A stretch of DNA of 64,000 nucleotides, from the NCBI GenBank assembly GCA_036426205.1, contig CM071579.1, positions 12,988,071 through 13,052,070 on the forward strand, given 5' to 3'. Shown piece after piece: positions 11,301 to 21,079 of this stretch; positions within the stretch are counted from its first letter, which is position 1; every line of letters starts with the position of its first letter. The DNA is from Ascaphus truei. Taxonomy: Eukaryota > Chordata > Amphibia > Anura > Ascaphidae. The notes under the pieces are model-generated. The model made no database searches, was not told the origin of the DNA, and worked only from the letters and a program-made list of their open reading frames with translations. The position numbers were made by a program, and so were the translations under genes.

Positions 11301-12142
11301 GACACCTGGAGGGTAGGATATCTATCAAACCGTTTGAACAAATTAAGTCGGAAAAATCGATGCCAAATTCAGAATTCTTTAGATACCTCCAGCTAAGAGC
11401 TTTCTACGATAAATTCCCAAACCGCGCTAAACGCACCAATTTTGAACAGCTCTGTTCTACTGGAACAGGAACCCAGGGACTTATCTCTACAATGTATAAA
11501 GCAGTAGTCTGTCCGACTCCGGACGCTGACGTGACGTTAAAATATAGGAACAGATGGGAGAGAGACCTAGGAGACATATTAGAGGATGCAAACTGGGATC
11601 AAATCAGCCTGGCGGCAGCTAAGAGCTCAATTTGCACGACATTAAAGGAGAACGCGTATAAAGTCCTGATGAGGTGGTATCTGACCCCAACACGATTGTC
11701 AAAGTTTGTTAAAGGTTACCCCCCATTGTGTCCGAAACAATGTGGGGAGCAGGCAAACTTGCTACACATGCTGTGGGGCTGCACCAAGGTACTCCCAATC
11801 TGGGAGGAATTCAGAAATTGGCTTCAGAGGATTCTCGACTGCACGATCCCTTTGGACCCCTGGCTGTTTCTGCTGGCCAGAGACACTCCGGGGCTAAACA
11901 GGTCGGAGCACAAATTAATTGCACATTTTGCAACTGCCCTGAGGTGTGAACTCGCAGCATTGTGGAAGCAACCGGATCTACCAAACATCCCAAAAATCAG
12001 AAATCGAATTTGGCACGTTTGCCGGATGGAACAGTTGACGAGTCTAGTTAACGACACCGGCACAAATTTTCTCAAAGTATGGTCACCATGGCTAGACCTG
12101 AACGATATCCCAGGGGTCAGTGCCTCCAACATACTGCTTTAA
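8336..12142 (+). CDS. LINE ORF2p, endonuclease and reverse transcriptase
   Basis: An intact 1,268-residue protein. The N-terminal APE-type endonuclease shows Glu40 (LLQETH), NVYAP (110-114), GGDFN (140-144) and SDH (228-230). The reverse transcriptase follows with YRPISLINSD, LSLDAEKAFD (Asp603), GTRQGCPLSPLL and YADDV (703-707; Asp705 and Asp706). A C-terminal CCHC-type knuckle, CPKQCGEQANLLHMLWGC, lies at 1132-1149. It would nick target DNA and prime cDNA from LINE RNA. No frameshift or stop is present. Domain order and length fit the L1/Tx1 group; I cannot separate L1 from Tx1 without a tree. Confidence 0.95.
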   Translation: MNKGITIISHNVKGFNNPGKRRLAMTDYKKSDPDIILLQETHFSKSSSPKFIDYRFKNWFSASATQKKRGIAILVHDRLPLTIKTIKRDYNGRFLIVSGEIRGQPITLANVYAPSEGTEAFLERFFAILQRLAQGCVILGGDFNQTLDPILDRCTPSGKNSSNIRQAWNRGLRANNLLDIWREQHRQEKGFTFYSHPHDRYSRIDYLFESSRMVPQISHSGIHDISWSDHAPIELRCTDFILDRPGANWKLNEVLLKIPAIAQNVGDKIREYFQENLGSVTSQATLWEAHKATLRGELMRIASRRNREKDKKINQLQAELAVLSTRHKKNKDALTLKELLDTKTKLNILLTSRAEKELTWTKRKYFEKANRPDTLLANKLRDKNQISQIQTIRTKQGDLTSDPKKIVNEFKKYYETLYDGAKVAHTPTTKARLKTFLAEAQLPTVTREERDALQADFTIEELMEVMKSLKAAKAPGPDGFSNLFYKKFRKILAPHLLKLCNSFLDGAPIPGSMLQASISVIHKQGKDPADCKSYRPISLINSDTKIFSKLLANRLNQVLSKLVHPDQVGFICGRQAADNTRRIIDLIDLAQKKRIPSMVLSLDAEKAFDRIDWPYLRETLGAFGLGGRMIEAILALYQGPTAKVRHQGFPSEEFQIKSGTRQGCPLSPLLFALCIEPLAAHIRLSPNISGIQISDQLHKVALYADDVILTLSQPLTSLPNVFQILGEFNTISGFKINQAKSEALNINLPKATEKLITVNFEFKWQTSCIKYLGINITKQSDTLYKANYPRLIRTLKDDLRKWAGYNISWIGRIQSLKMNLLPRILYLFQTLPVPIIREEILRLQSAMVKFIWGNKTPRIKTSILIRPTTKGGLAVPCLLSYYRAAQLTQIIQWHTHPIRRRWEELEAACCAPVVLRDLIWLPNTVRRDFIKPLPAVVGSLAVWDKSKYKHVLMRQHSLMTPILGNPDFAPGLQRKDFIIWTQKGYTRLRHLEGRISIKPFEQIKSEKSMPNSEFFRYLQLRAFYDKFPNRAKRTNFEQLCSTGTGTQGLISTMYKAVVCPTPDADVTLKYRNRWERDLGDILEDANWDQISLAAAKSSICTTLKENAYKVLMRWYLTPTRLSKFVKGYPPLCPKQCGEQANLLHMLWGCTKVLPIWEEFRNWLQRILDCTIPLDPWLFLLARDTPGLNRSEHKLIAHFATALRCELAALWKQPDLPNIPKIRNRIWHVCRMEQLTSLVNDTGTNFLKVWSPWLDLNDIPGVSASNILL

Positions 12143-12411
12143 TAGATGCGGACGCGTTCTCCTTGGATGAAGTGTAGTGGACAGAAGGCCTTAGATTCCT
12201 GACAAGATTAGGGGTTCACTAAACTAGGCAAAGAGAAAGATAAGCAAAGGTCAAAACACAACAGAAGAGATCAGAGGCCTACGATATGGCTACTGTTACT
12301 GCGTGCCCTTTGGGACCAAAAGCCTACCAAACCCAAGAAACCCAAACCTCAACGAGAACCATAGCCTCTATGATGCGTCCAGAGGAGTCGAAATCGTACT
12401 GTGGCAGCCTC

Positions 12412-12450
<39 letters not shown>

Positions 12451-12655
12451 CTACCTCCTCCCCCTCCCTACCTCCTCCCCGGTGTAGTATGTCTGTAGGT
12501 CTTGTTGGTCTGTTTGTAACCCCAGTCTGTCTTTTGTGAATTTACTTATAAAAAGAGTTGTTATGGATACCTTTGTATACGATAATGGGTTGGAAGAGAA
12601 TGTGATTATTGTACCATGCACTCAATAAAAAAAAATTTTGGTTGAAAAAAAAAAC
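12143..12655 (+). other. LINE 3' UTR with poly-C tract and A-rich tail
   Basis: Holds an uninterrupted C-run of about 34 bases (roughly 12414-12447) followed by CTCCCTACC repeats, then AATAAA (12624) and an A-rich end at 12645-12655. Proline-rich frames here are translations of the C-run and are not genes. G-quadruplex potential on the opposite strand is a known theme in L1 3' UTRs. Confidence 0.7.
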
Positions 12656-12665
12656 CATACAATAC
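12656..12665 (+). repeat. Target site duplication of the L1 insertion, right copy
   Basis: CATACAATAC, the exact match of 5809-5818, directly after the LINE poly-A. Confidence 0.85.
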
Positions 12666-14010
12666 ACAAAAAAAACCGGTACCAACACATGCCTGTATGT
12701 TAATATGCATATCATAACGTCATATATGTATAAGACAAACCGAACAGTGGTCAAAAGATATTCAAACACTCTCCAGACCTTTAATTGGAGATTGCACAGA
12801 TTCCCATTATCCACAATGGATAAAACCTGACAGGTGTTGCACTACTCTATTGCTACAATTGGCTTTAAATGCACATACCTAATTCTCTCACACCAGACAT
12901 AACTAGACCACTTTACTTACTTAGAAAAGAACCCAGCTCAAAATCAATATTGAGCCCATTAGGGGACAGGGTCTTCAATTCGTATATCCAAAAGGCCTCA
13001 CGTCTATTGATGTATTGGATAGTGTCACAACCTCTCCAATTTCGTGTACACAACTCAATAGGTTGACAGACCAGGCCCTTTGGATTTCTATCATGATGTA
13101 ACAGAAAGGGGTGGGGCACACTGTGTGTTGTTAGACTTTTCTTTATGTTGTAGACGTGTTCATATATACGTCTTTGAAAGGTTCTACCTGTGCGTCCCAC
13201 GTATTGCAAGCCACATGGGCATTGCAACATATAGATTACAAACTCTGATTTACATGAAATGTGTGACAAAATTTTGTACGTTTTAGCAGTAACATTAGAT
13301 TTAAATTCTGTACTGCACCTGCTATATTTACAAGCTATGCACTTTTTGCATGGTTTAAACCCATTAGGGCCTTTGCTGCTTGTCGCCTTATCCTTCCCTT
13401 GATACAAAGGGCAGCTGGGTGCCAGTTTAGTCTTAAAGTTATTTGCTTTTTTTAAAATAATAGAGGGTCTTGGTGTTAATATCTGTGATAATGTAACATC
13501 CTGCAGCACTATTGGCCAATGTTTGGCAAAGATATTCCTTATTTTAGGGGCCATGGCATTATATTGTGTGATAAAGGAGATGTTATTCTTTCCTTTGCCT
13601 TCCCCTTTTTCCTTATACTGGAGGAGCTTACTTCTGTCCATACTATGAACAAGGGATATAGTGCTTTCAAGTTCGTCTATGGGATAATTCCTTTCCAGAA
13701 ACTTGTCCTTAAGTTCATCCACCTTTCCTGCAAAAGACTCCAAACTGGAGCAATTGTGCCTCAGGCGGATGAACTGTCCTTTAGGAATGTTCCTAATCCA
13801 TTGTGGATTATGATGACTGTTGGCCATAACATAATTGTTGGCCTGTACAGGTTTAAAATAAGTTTGGGTGTGTATTTGGTCATCAACTATTTTAATATTT
13901 AGATCCAAAAAATTAATAGTAATTCTATCATATTGGCATACAAATCTCAAATTCCATTGGTTGTTACATTTAGACTTATTTATAATAATAATGGAAACGA
14001 CTAACATGAC
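12666..14010 (-). mobile_element. Penelope-like retroelement, upstream tandem copy
   Basis: C-terminal half and 3' region of the PLE whose downstream copy lies at 1609-5818. In the minus direction it runs C-terminal RT, linker, GIY-YIG endonuclease, stop, then a 3' region interrupted by the LINE. It ends near 14010; the reason for the break there is not visible. Confidence 0.75.
12913..14007 (-). pseudogene. Penelope-like RT C terminus plus GIY-YIG endonuclease
   Basis: A 364-codon open frame. It begins after the catalytic RT palm motif, at the NFLDLNI region (32-38), and continues through the thumb-like PKGQFIRLRHNC region. A cysteine cluster CKKCIACKYSRC follows (220-231), then the GIY-YIG nuclease: FVIYMLQCPCGLQYVGRTGR (256-275), Arg280 and EH (283-284). 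GIY-YIG fused after RT is diagnostic of canonical PLEs. The frame is open to its stop, but the N-terminal half is missing, so it cannot act alone. It could belong to the same lineage as the N-terminal fragment at 2467-4230. Confidence 0.85.
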
Positions 14011-15291
14011 TCATTTATACTCATCCTATATTTGTATTTACAGTATATTGATCCAGAAGAACCAAACAAAAAACCCAGTGAAACATTATCGAATTCTGTC
14101 TCATTGTGGTGGTGTCCCCTCATGGAATTAACTTTGGATTGGCCCTTTGAACAGGTTCGGCTGGTGACTCCTCATACTTTAATTTTCATTTTTTTTCTAG
14201 AATCCAACGAGAGTTCAAAAATGCATAAGACCCCCCAATGTTTCACCAAATATTTGCTCATATCTACTGGTGGAACTCTGCAAACACACAGTGAAGGGGG
14301 GGGTGGGAGAGCGGCGGCTAAGGCAGTGGGACAATTTAGTATTCTGCCAGCCACTGGATTCTTTCTGATACAAGATTAAACGAATCAAGATTTTTTTTTC
14401 CATAATTGGTATTCTTTTGTGGTGGGGTATTTCATATTGCTTTAGTAGCTTCAGGGGGTCCCGCAGAGTGCAACCACACTGCTCCCCCTGGTTGCCGGTA
14501 GATTAACCCCTAACCTTTGAGTGCCTACATCATGGAGTCTGGATTTACAGGGGGCCCCATGACATTGTAGCTACATTTAAAAACCAATGTTTGTTTTGAT
14601 AGGGGAGATCAGGCCCTGTGCTCATACAGCTCCTATGGCATGCAGGATGCAGTCTACACTGGCAAGGAATGGAAGGGGGATGACTCTTATTCCATTTCAT
14701 TGGTGATAGAGGGATCATGTGACCGATTCAGAGAAGGGTTAAATCTCCTTAAAAAAAAAAATACTTGCCCACGGCATTGTTTTTTAGGGGTTGTCACAAG
14801 CGAACTGCATTGATGCGGGGAATGTTCCCCTTCACTTCCTGTCCGGACACTGGAACCCGGAAGCGGTCGTGTAGTCCGTTAGTGATGGAGAGCAGAGGTG
14901 GCAGGACCCTTTGGCAATGGACATTTGGCTCAATGTGTCCCTCCGACTAACACAAATTAGGAGTTGGGTTACCGTCAGATACTGTAGGTGCATTACTAGT
15001 CATGTAGTCCTTTGGATATTAGCTGATAACTGATGTGCCTTTTGTGACAGAGTTCAAAACCACAAATGGACATACAGTACAACACATTTCTAAGTGCACA
15101 GAGTGAAGTCAGCAGGAAAGTGAATAAGAACTCGCTGCAATAGCTTACATTTTCCTCCCATGCAAAGAGCCAAATATCTTGGCCTTTGATCTCAGAAAGA
15201 AATAATTTCTTTAGACACCCATATCTAGCTGCCGGTAATATAGTGTATTTTATTCTTGACGCTTGATACTTTGCTTTGCTTGCACATTTCG
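14011..15291. other. No gene recognised; unclassified sequence
   Basis: Short frames only. A G-run near 14296, an AT-rich stretch to 14410 and a GC-moderate block (14460-14950) show no recognised domain, LTR or TIR. Likely unique or very old repeat sequence. Confidence 0.4.
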
Positions 15292-15357
15292 AAAGCACTT
15301 TGATAATATGAATGGCATGGGCAAGGTTCTCATACCATTCATATTATCAGATGCTTT
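15292..15357 (+). repeat. Small perfect hairpin, pre-miRNA-sized
   Basis: TGATAATATGAATGG (15301-15315) pairs perfectly with CCATTCATATTATCA (15335-15349) around a 19-base loop. Outside it AAAGCA (15292-15297) pairs with TGCTTT (15352-15357). The 66-nt fold is the right size for a microRNA precursor, but no known miRNA is recognised and a short palindromic MITE is an alternative. Confidence 0.5.
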
Positions 15358-15904
15358 TGCTCTATATGTTAGAAAGCCAATTTGAGCATTTTTACAGGTT
15401 GCGTGTTGAATATGAATTGCTACATTTTAAGGGAACAAAATAAGCAAAGCAGAACATAATGCGTAGGGTATGAGAATATAAAACAGATCTGATGTTGTTG
15501 CAGATTAATAAACCAGGGGAAAAATGGAATGAAAACTTTAGTGACCCATTTCATTAACAGTAATGGATTTTTTATGCCATTAATTGAAAGAGTGATTGCA
15601 CAGCATAAGACTATAATAAATGGCCACTGAACATCACATGCGAGCTTGGAAGTACTTTATGGTCTGCCTTGTTAATATCGAAGGCACAATATTTACATAT
15701 GAGCAATTAAAGCAATGTAGTAACAAGGTCAAAGAGGTCACAATAAAACGCAGACCTAGTTTAAAAGTAATACAATATAGGGTCTAACTAATCAAAGTCC
15801 AGTTCAGCAAATTGCCATTAGTGTGTTACGGACAGTGCTTTGTAAAACCGAGGCACTCATGTAAAATACTCACACAAAGTCATGTGAATTACCAGTGTAG
15901 GTGT
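15358..15904. other. Non-repetitive AT-moderate sequence, no gene
   Basis: No TE landmarks and no coding frame. It contains several TAAT-type homeodomain cores (for example CATTAATTGAAAG near 15579). It may be single-copy DNA and could include a conserved non-coding element, but this cannot be judged from one sequence. Confidence 0.25.
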
Positions 15905-15909
15905 CTTGT

Positions 15910-16367
15910 TGTGACGGTGCTCGTCTCCGATCAGGAAGCGGACCCGCAGGGCTGAGGTAGGGATACAAATAAACTGACCAGAGCCCAGGGACAGAGTCCT
16001 GTAAGAGTATCCATAGTTGGTATGGAAGCAGGGGTCAGGGCTGGCAGCAGAGTAGCAGAGTCCAGGGGACAAGCAGGGGTCAGGGCAGGTGGCAAAGTCC
16101 AGGCAAAAGGTCAGGGCAGGCAGAGAGGTTGGGGATGGTTCGGGGTCAGCAACAAGGAATCAAAACAGGTAACAGGAAAAGGCGACAGCAAAGACCGACA
16201 GGAGCTGCAAAAACACAGAAGTTTGCTCGGCAACTCCCATCAGGAAGTGCAGCCTTATATAGCGGGCTGCCAGTAACCAAAATGGCCAAATTGAGCAGAA
16301 AGGGCAGGCAGCCTGGAAAACACGAACCGGCAGCAATACCCGGCACAGATCGAGCAGAATCCTTACA
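15910..16367 (-). repeat. Gypsy 3' LTR
   Basis: Direct repeat of 18820-19239: shared start TGTGACG (plus strand), the GGGATACAAATAAAC block, GCCTTATATAGC (TATA-containing, minus-strand promoter side) and the terminal GAGCAGAATCCTTACA. It contains a duplicated GGGTCAGGGC segment absent from the other LTR, hence the longer length. Confidence 0.9.
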
Positions 16368-16401
16368 GTACCACCCTCTCTAGGAGAGACCTCCGGGCGA
16401 C

Positions 16402-16701
16402 CTAAGCCGGTTTGGCAGGAAATCTCAGATGAAACGCCTGGACCAGTTTGGAGGCATGTACATCCCTGGATTTGATCCATGAATTCTCCTCTGGTCCATA
16501 ACCCTTCCAATAGATCCCGCCACGGGATCTTCGGGAATCCAGTATCTGGCGTACATCAAGTTCCGCCTTGCCATCCATCAAGAACGGTCTAGGAGGGGAA
16601 ATAGGAAAAGGGAAGGTGTTCTTGACTAACGGCTTGAGGAGGGAGACATGAAACACTGGAGGCATCCATAAGCTAGCCGGGAGTTCCAATTTGAAGGTCA
16701 C
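16402..16701 (-). pseudogene. Gypsy integrase C-terminal chromodomain
   Basis: The 99-codon frame contains PPVFHVSLLKPLVKN, the conserved link after the integrase core, then DVRQILDSRRSRGGIYWKGY and GPEENSWI, a chromodomain with its aromatic and acidic cage residues, ending AFHLRFPAKPA. In chromoviruses this domain guides integration to marked chromatin. The integrase core, RNase H and RT that should precede it are missing: the next frame upstream is protease, only 14 bases away. An internal deletion during or after retrotransposition is the simplest explanation. Confidence 0.9.
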
Positions 16702-16715
16702 CGGGTTGACATGTT

Positions 16716-17057
16716 TCAGGATTTTGTAAGGTCCAATGAAATTCGGGCCCGAGTTTCCTTGTGCAGTGGCTCCAGCGACACGAGCAAAGGATTAGTCTCG
16801 AGGGTGATGGGCCCAGATATCAGAGGTCTTCCATCAATGGCCAATACCGCTACTGGGGTCTCCCTAATAAGGAGGGGAATGGAGTTGAGTTCCGCAAATG
16901 TGTGATCAATGAAATTCCCTGCAGCTCCTGAGTCCATAAAAGCCTGAGTGAAGATGGAGGCTGGTCCCCAGGAGAGTGAAACCGGTAGGAGGAGCCGTGC
17001 AGGTTGGAATGGAGAAGGAATAGAAGAAATGCTCAGAGAATATTCCTCTATCTTCAC
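16716..17057 (-). pseudogene. Gypsy aspartic protease fragment
   Basis: A 113-codon frame with FMDSGAAGNFID, the retropepsin active site with D-S-G at residues 42-44, followed by a hydrophobic stretch and LAIDGRPL. It lies between the gag zinc knuckle (upstream) and the chromodomain (downstream). It would mature gag-pol. It is open but detached from RT by the deletion. Confidence 0.85.
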
Positions 17058-18819
17058 TGGGCACTTGGGTTTCCCTGATTTAGGACAATTTCAGGCTAGA
17101 TGACCTCTGAGCACACAATACAGGCACAGCCCCCTGTCACGTCTCCTGCTCAGGTAATTCGGTATCACCTAATTGCATCGGTTCCTCATCTAGGAGAGGT
17201 GCAGGAAGAGGAGTATTGAAGTGGGGAACAGGCCGAATTATTGGAGTTTTTGAAGGACAGTCTTGCTCGGTCTACCGTTCTCACATCCGGAGATCAATTC
17301 TGATACAGAGAGCAATCAATTCCTCCAGATCTTTAGGAGTGTCCCGATAGGTCAGTTCATGCTTTATATACTCAAAGCCCTTGCCAAAATGCTGCCATCT
17401 GTTAGGAATCTGATTTCTCAGCGCCTACCACGCAACACACAGACTACCCTCAGGGAGACTCAGGGCGCGCAGCTCAACCTCCACTTACCTGCCTCCACGG
17501 GCCTTCAGCTCTTTCGTCGCCGCAGGGCCCCTCCCCTCGGCGGCCCCACCGCTCCTCCTCCTCAGTGGCAGGCGTGGGTCCTCTGTCCTGCACGCACACA
17601 TGTGTCCTCCTCCAACGCTGGTCGCGTGCACACGCAGCTTACAGAGCGCACGCCCAGCATTCACTCTTCTACTTCCACTCCTGTTATGTGGCTCCGCCCC
17701 ATACACCACACGGGTGTAATCAGAGTGCTACCAGTGCTCACCTGGGTTGTATCAGCCACACCTATCCAGAGAGGCTCCCTGCGGTCCTCCTGACCCGCCT
17801 CCATCCCTGATTGGTCAGCCCTTCCTTATCTAGCATCTCTGAGCCCTCACTCATCGCTCGACATAGTCTCTGTGTGGAAGTATTTGGTGTACTCTCGGTT
17901 ACTACAGGTTTTGACACGGCTCGTACGACTACCCCCTTTGGCTCTCGACTTCAGCTCTCCTTGGACTACGTATTCTCTGGCATCCCATGATCACGGCTTG
18001 GACTTCAACCTTCCTCATCTCTCCGCTCCCTGATCTCAGCAAGGCAATCACTATTCTACTCGTATACCCGGTACCAACAATTATTGTCTACGTTACTTAT
18101 ATCTGGCCTGGCAACGCTTAACACCACACTCCGGACTTGCTCTCTTTGCTGCGGGTGCGTGTATCCCTACTTCCCCCTTCGGCACAGGGGACGGGTCTGG
18201 CCTGCGGGCAGCACCGGTGTAACACCATCAGAGCTTCATCGTTCCAACCTGTCTCTGCAGCAAGGGTTCGGAATTCAATGGCATACTGGCCCACAGTGCG
18301 GGTTCCTTGCCGGATTCGAAGAAGCACAGCAGAAGCAGAGGACCCGCGACTGGGAGCATCAAAAACTATTTTGAATGCTTAGAGAAAGTCAGCTGCATTG
18401 TCAGTCAGTGGGGATTCCTTTTCTCAGAGAGGGGAGGCCCAGGCCAAAGCCTCGTTTGTCAGTATGGATCGATGGGTGCAGAACATGGAGGGCTGGAGTT
18501 CGAACTGGATCGAACACCGATTCAAAAATCCTCTGAACGTCATAGGGTCCCCTCCATAACGTAGGGGCATCGGGCTCCGTGCTTCCCTGGGCGTAGGGGA
18601 TGACAGAGCTGGTGCTGGAGATGCTGCAGCAATGGCGGTGCGGGGGTAGAACCCAGCTGGAATGTATCCAGCCGGATGATAATGTACTGAAGTTGGCTAG
18701 AAATGAGTGACAGCTGTTGGTTTTGCAGGGCGAGGCGTGTCTCATAATCTCCGAATAGTTCCCCTTGGAGAGATACAGCTCGCTCTACCTCAGCGGGGTC
18801 TATGTTTGGCCGAGCAAAA
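17058..18819 (-). pseudogene. Gypsy gag, interrupted and mutated
   Basis: Gag pieces occur at 18118-18327 (LLRIRQGTRTVGQYAIEFRT, the capsid region), 18401-18745 and 17130-17399. A CX2CX4HX4C knuckle (CLYCVLRGH...) lies at 17082-17128, with an in-frame TGA at 17093-17091. A complete solo LTR (17400-18224) separates the capsid part from the knuckle part. The frame is shifted between pieces, so no full gag protein can be made. Confidence 0.8.
17400..18224 (+). mobile_element. Solo LTR of a different LTR element, inside Gypsy gag
   Basis: Begins TGTTAGG and ends GTGTAACA (TG...CA), 825 bp. It is flanked by CCATC at 17395-17399 and 18225-18229, a perfect 5-bp duplication. Removing it restores gag continuity. 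Plus-strand orientation is suggested by the CCCTTCGGCACAGG end block but is not proven. No internal coding sequence. Confidence 0.85.
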
Positions 18820-19239
18820 TGTGACGCGCTCTACTCAAAGGTACTGAGGTAGGGATACAAATAAACCAACCAGAGCCCAAGGACAGAGTCCTGTAAGAGT
18901 ATCCATAGTCAGTATGGAAGCAGGGGTCAGGGCTGGCGGCAGAGTAGCAGAGTCCAGGGGATAGGCAAAAGGTCAGGACAGGCAGAAAGCAGAGAGGTTG
19001 GGGGTCACGGTCTGTGGTCAGCAACAAGGAATCCAAACAGGTAACCGGAAAAGGCGACAGCAAAGACCGACAGGAGCTGCAAAAACACAGAAGTTTGCTC
19101 GGCGACTCCCACCAAGAAGTGCAGCCTTATATAGCAGGCTGCCAGTAACCAAAATGGCCAAATTGAGCAGAAAGGGCAGGCAGCCTGGAAAACACAAACT
19201 GACAGCAAAACCTGGCACGGATCGAGCAGAATCCTTACA
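18820..19239 (-). repeat. Gypsy 5' LTR
   Basis: Direct repeat of 15910-16367. The minus-strand element starts TGTAAGGATTCTGCTCG at 19239. Several differences between the two LTRs, including the missing internal duplication, show the insertion is not recent. Confidence 0.9.
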
Positions 19240-19244
19240 CTTGT

Positions 19245-20558
19245 TTCCAAGGCTTATTTGAGTATTTTTTGCAATAAAAGGCTAATGACATTTGCCAAAA
19301 AAAAAAAAAGTATTGAGTATACATAATCCTAACTTACATAAAATATATATATATATATTTCATTGCGTGGCACAAAGCACTTATTTATAAAATTTGCTTC
19401 AACATACCTCAATATGGTGGGACAATCCAGGTTTCAATTTGAATTAAGTTCTATTTTTTTTTTATTTTAGAATGATTTTAATGCAGATGCTGGTTTTGTT
19501 TGACTTGATACATTATTCTTTTAACAGGTTTATTCTTGCATCAATTATTTATATGGGCTTTACTGCATTGCATTATTTAAGAATTATTGTTTCATTACCT
19601 GCCGGAGAATAAGGTACTATAATTCCTTGCAATGAAAAATAGGCTCAGTCGCTATCATTATTATATTTCCCCAACTACAGTAATAGTAAGTGCTTCAGTT
19701 ATGCAAACATACTCCATATTTGACAAGGCTTTGCTTACAGTGGGGACGATTTAGCTTATGGCGTGATCTAGTTTGGACTCTATAAAACGTGAATCCAAAG
19801 CTAAGATAAGGGGGAAAAGGACCTGAATTATATGGTCCTGACTTAAAAGCTGTCTAAATGGGCTTTGGAAACCCCAGTGCAGTAAAGATTGCGTACTTAG
19901 AAAATATCCATATGGATATAAATACACATTGCCAGGGAATGTGTAGGCATAATGATGAAGCATCTTAATTCATTTGGAATCTCGGTCTCCTGCACATGTA
20001 AGCTTGGTGAATCATAATGGAATGAGACATGCAACAGAGCTGCAATGATGATACAGTATGTAGGAGATTAACTTTAAATATTGCGTGTGGAGTATCTAGA
20101 AAAGACCACGCTATGCGAGTAGACAGGGTGCAGATCAGTGGGTGCAGCGAGGTTCATGGTGACAAAAAAAATGTAAGACTTCTTTATCCAGATGGTTGAG
20201 GCTTAACTTTTGACACAGTAAGTTAAAGCGAAAAGCCACTTGGCCAACATTTCCCATATATACCTATTTGGAATGTAGCAGTAGGGATGTGTAACTTGTC
20301 TTTGAAAAAACAAAAAACCATAGGGCCATATTTATGAAGCAGTGCTATTGAGGCAGATACCCTATGGTCCATTCACTTGAACAGCACAGCAGTGCTTAGT
20401 AAATAATGTCATGCACTTTAAAGCAGCATTATTTTCTAAATCCCATATGTATTTTATAAATCAGTTGTGTAGTATTCAATAATACTGCATGTTTAAAAAA
20501 AATAATATATATATATATATATATAGGTATCAGTACCGTGTTAGCCGAGCTTCAATAA
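19245..20558. other. No gene; AT-rich, small microsatellites
   Basis: No coding frame of interest. Holds A-runs (19299-19310), a short TA repeat near 19338, and a (TA)n at 20503-20525. The 20328-20460 stretch (GGGCCATATTTATGAAG...) resembles a dispersed short repeat, but its ends are unclear. Confidence 0.4.
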
Positions 20559-20615
20559 TCAAAAAATAAATAGATGATACCGTTCTGTGGCTAACGAAAT
20601 GCTTTTATTTGTGCG

Positions 20616-20656
20616 AGCTTTCGAGATACACTGATCTCTTCTTCCGGCGATGTTAC
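20616..20656 (-). ncRNA. Hammerhead-like relic, PLE left arm
   Basis: Minus strand: CGGAAGA, stem II GAGAT/ATCTC around CAGTGT, then GAAAGCTCGC. Position 4 of the expected CUGANGA core is G instead of U, so the ribozyme is probably inactive. The inverted copy lies at 21640-21682. Confidence 0.4.
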
Positions 20657-21079
20657 AATGAATGAAGCAAGGATAACTTAAAAACAGTGTCTCTTGGAAT
20701 GTTATCTGTGCTTGTCCTTCCCCCGTGTGGATGTGTTTTATGGCTAGAGGTGTCAAAGGGTAACTGAAAGCAAGTGAAGAAAGAGTGTGTATGTGTATCA
20801 GTGTGAATAAAAATGAATGGAGAGCCCACAGTATAAACAGTGCTCTACACAAGGTGTGTGTGGAGTGAGAGGGATATAAATGGTGTGGGTGGGTGTGGAA
20901 ATGTGAGAGTTTGTAGCACAACTAAAAGTGTGTGTGGATACTATGTGCTCCCTATTGGTGTATATGGATGGAAAAATAAGGAGTATTAGTATGTGTGAGA
21001 GACAGCTGTGTGTGCATACATATAGCACAGTATGTACAGACATGGCCTTTAGCGCTCATGGGAAGAGAGTTCGCTAGTG

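Larger units (their letters stand above)
5819..12655 (+). mobile_element. Full-length L1/Tx1-group LINE inserted in a PLE
   Basis: Two-ORF non-LTR retrotransposon of 6.84 kb. It starts with a GC-rich 5' end containing GCGCATGCGC (NRF1-like, about 5824-5833) and ends in an A-rich tail. It is flanked by CATACAATAC duplications. Both reading frames are open throughout, so this is a young and possibly retrotransposition-competent copy. The spacer between the ORFs, 1.43 kb, is unusually long for this group. Confidence 0.9.
15905..19244 (-). mobile_element. Ty3/Gypsy chromovirus-type LTR retrotransposon
   Basis: Element 15910-19239 is flanked by CTTGT at 15905-15909 and 19240-19244, a perfect 5-bp target duplication. 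Two direct LTRs in TG...CA form bound an internal region on the minus strand with gag, protease and integrase chromodomain remains. RT, RNase H and the integrase core are deleted. A foreign solo LTR sits in gag. It is non-autonomous. Confidence 0.92.

Noticed and set aside
12286..12539. Poly-proline reading frames
   Set aside because: Produced by the C-run in the LINE 3' UTR.
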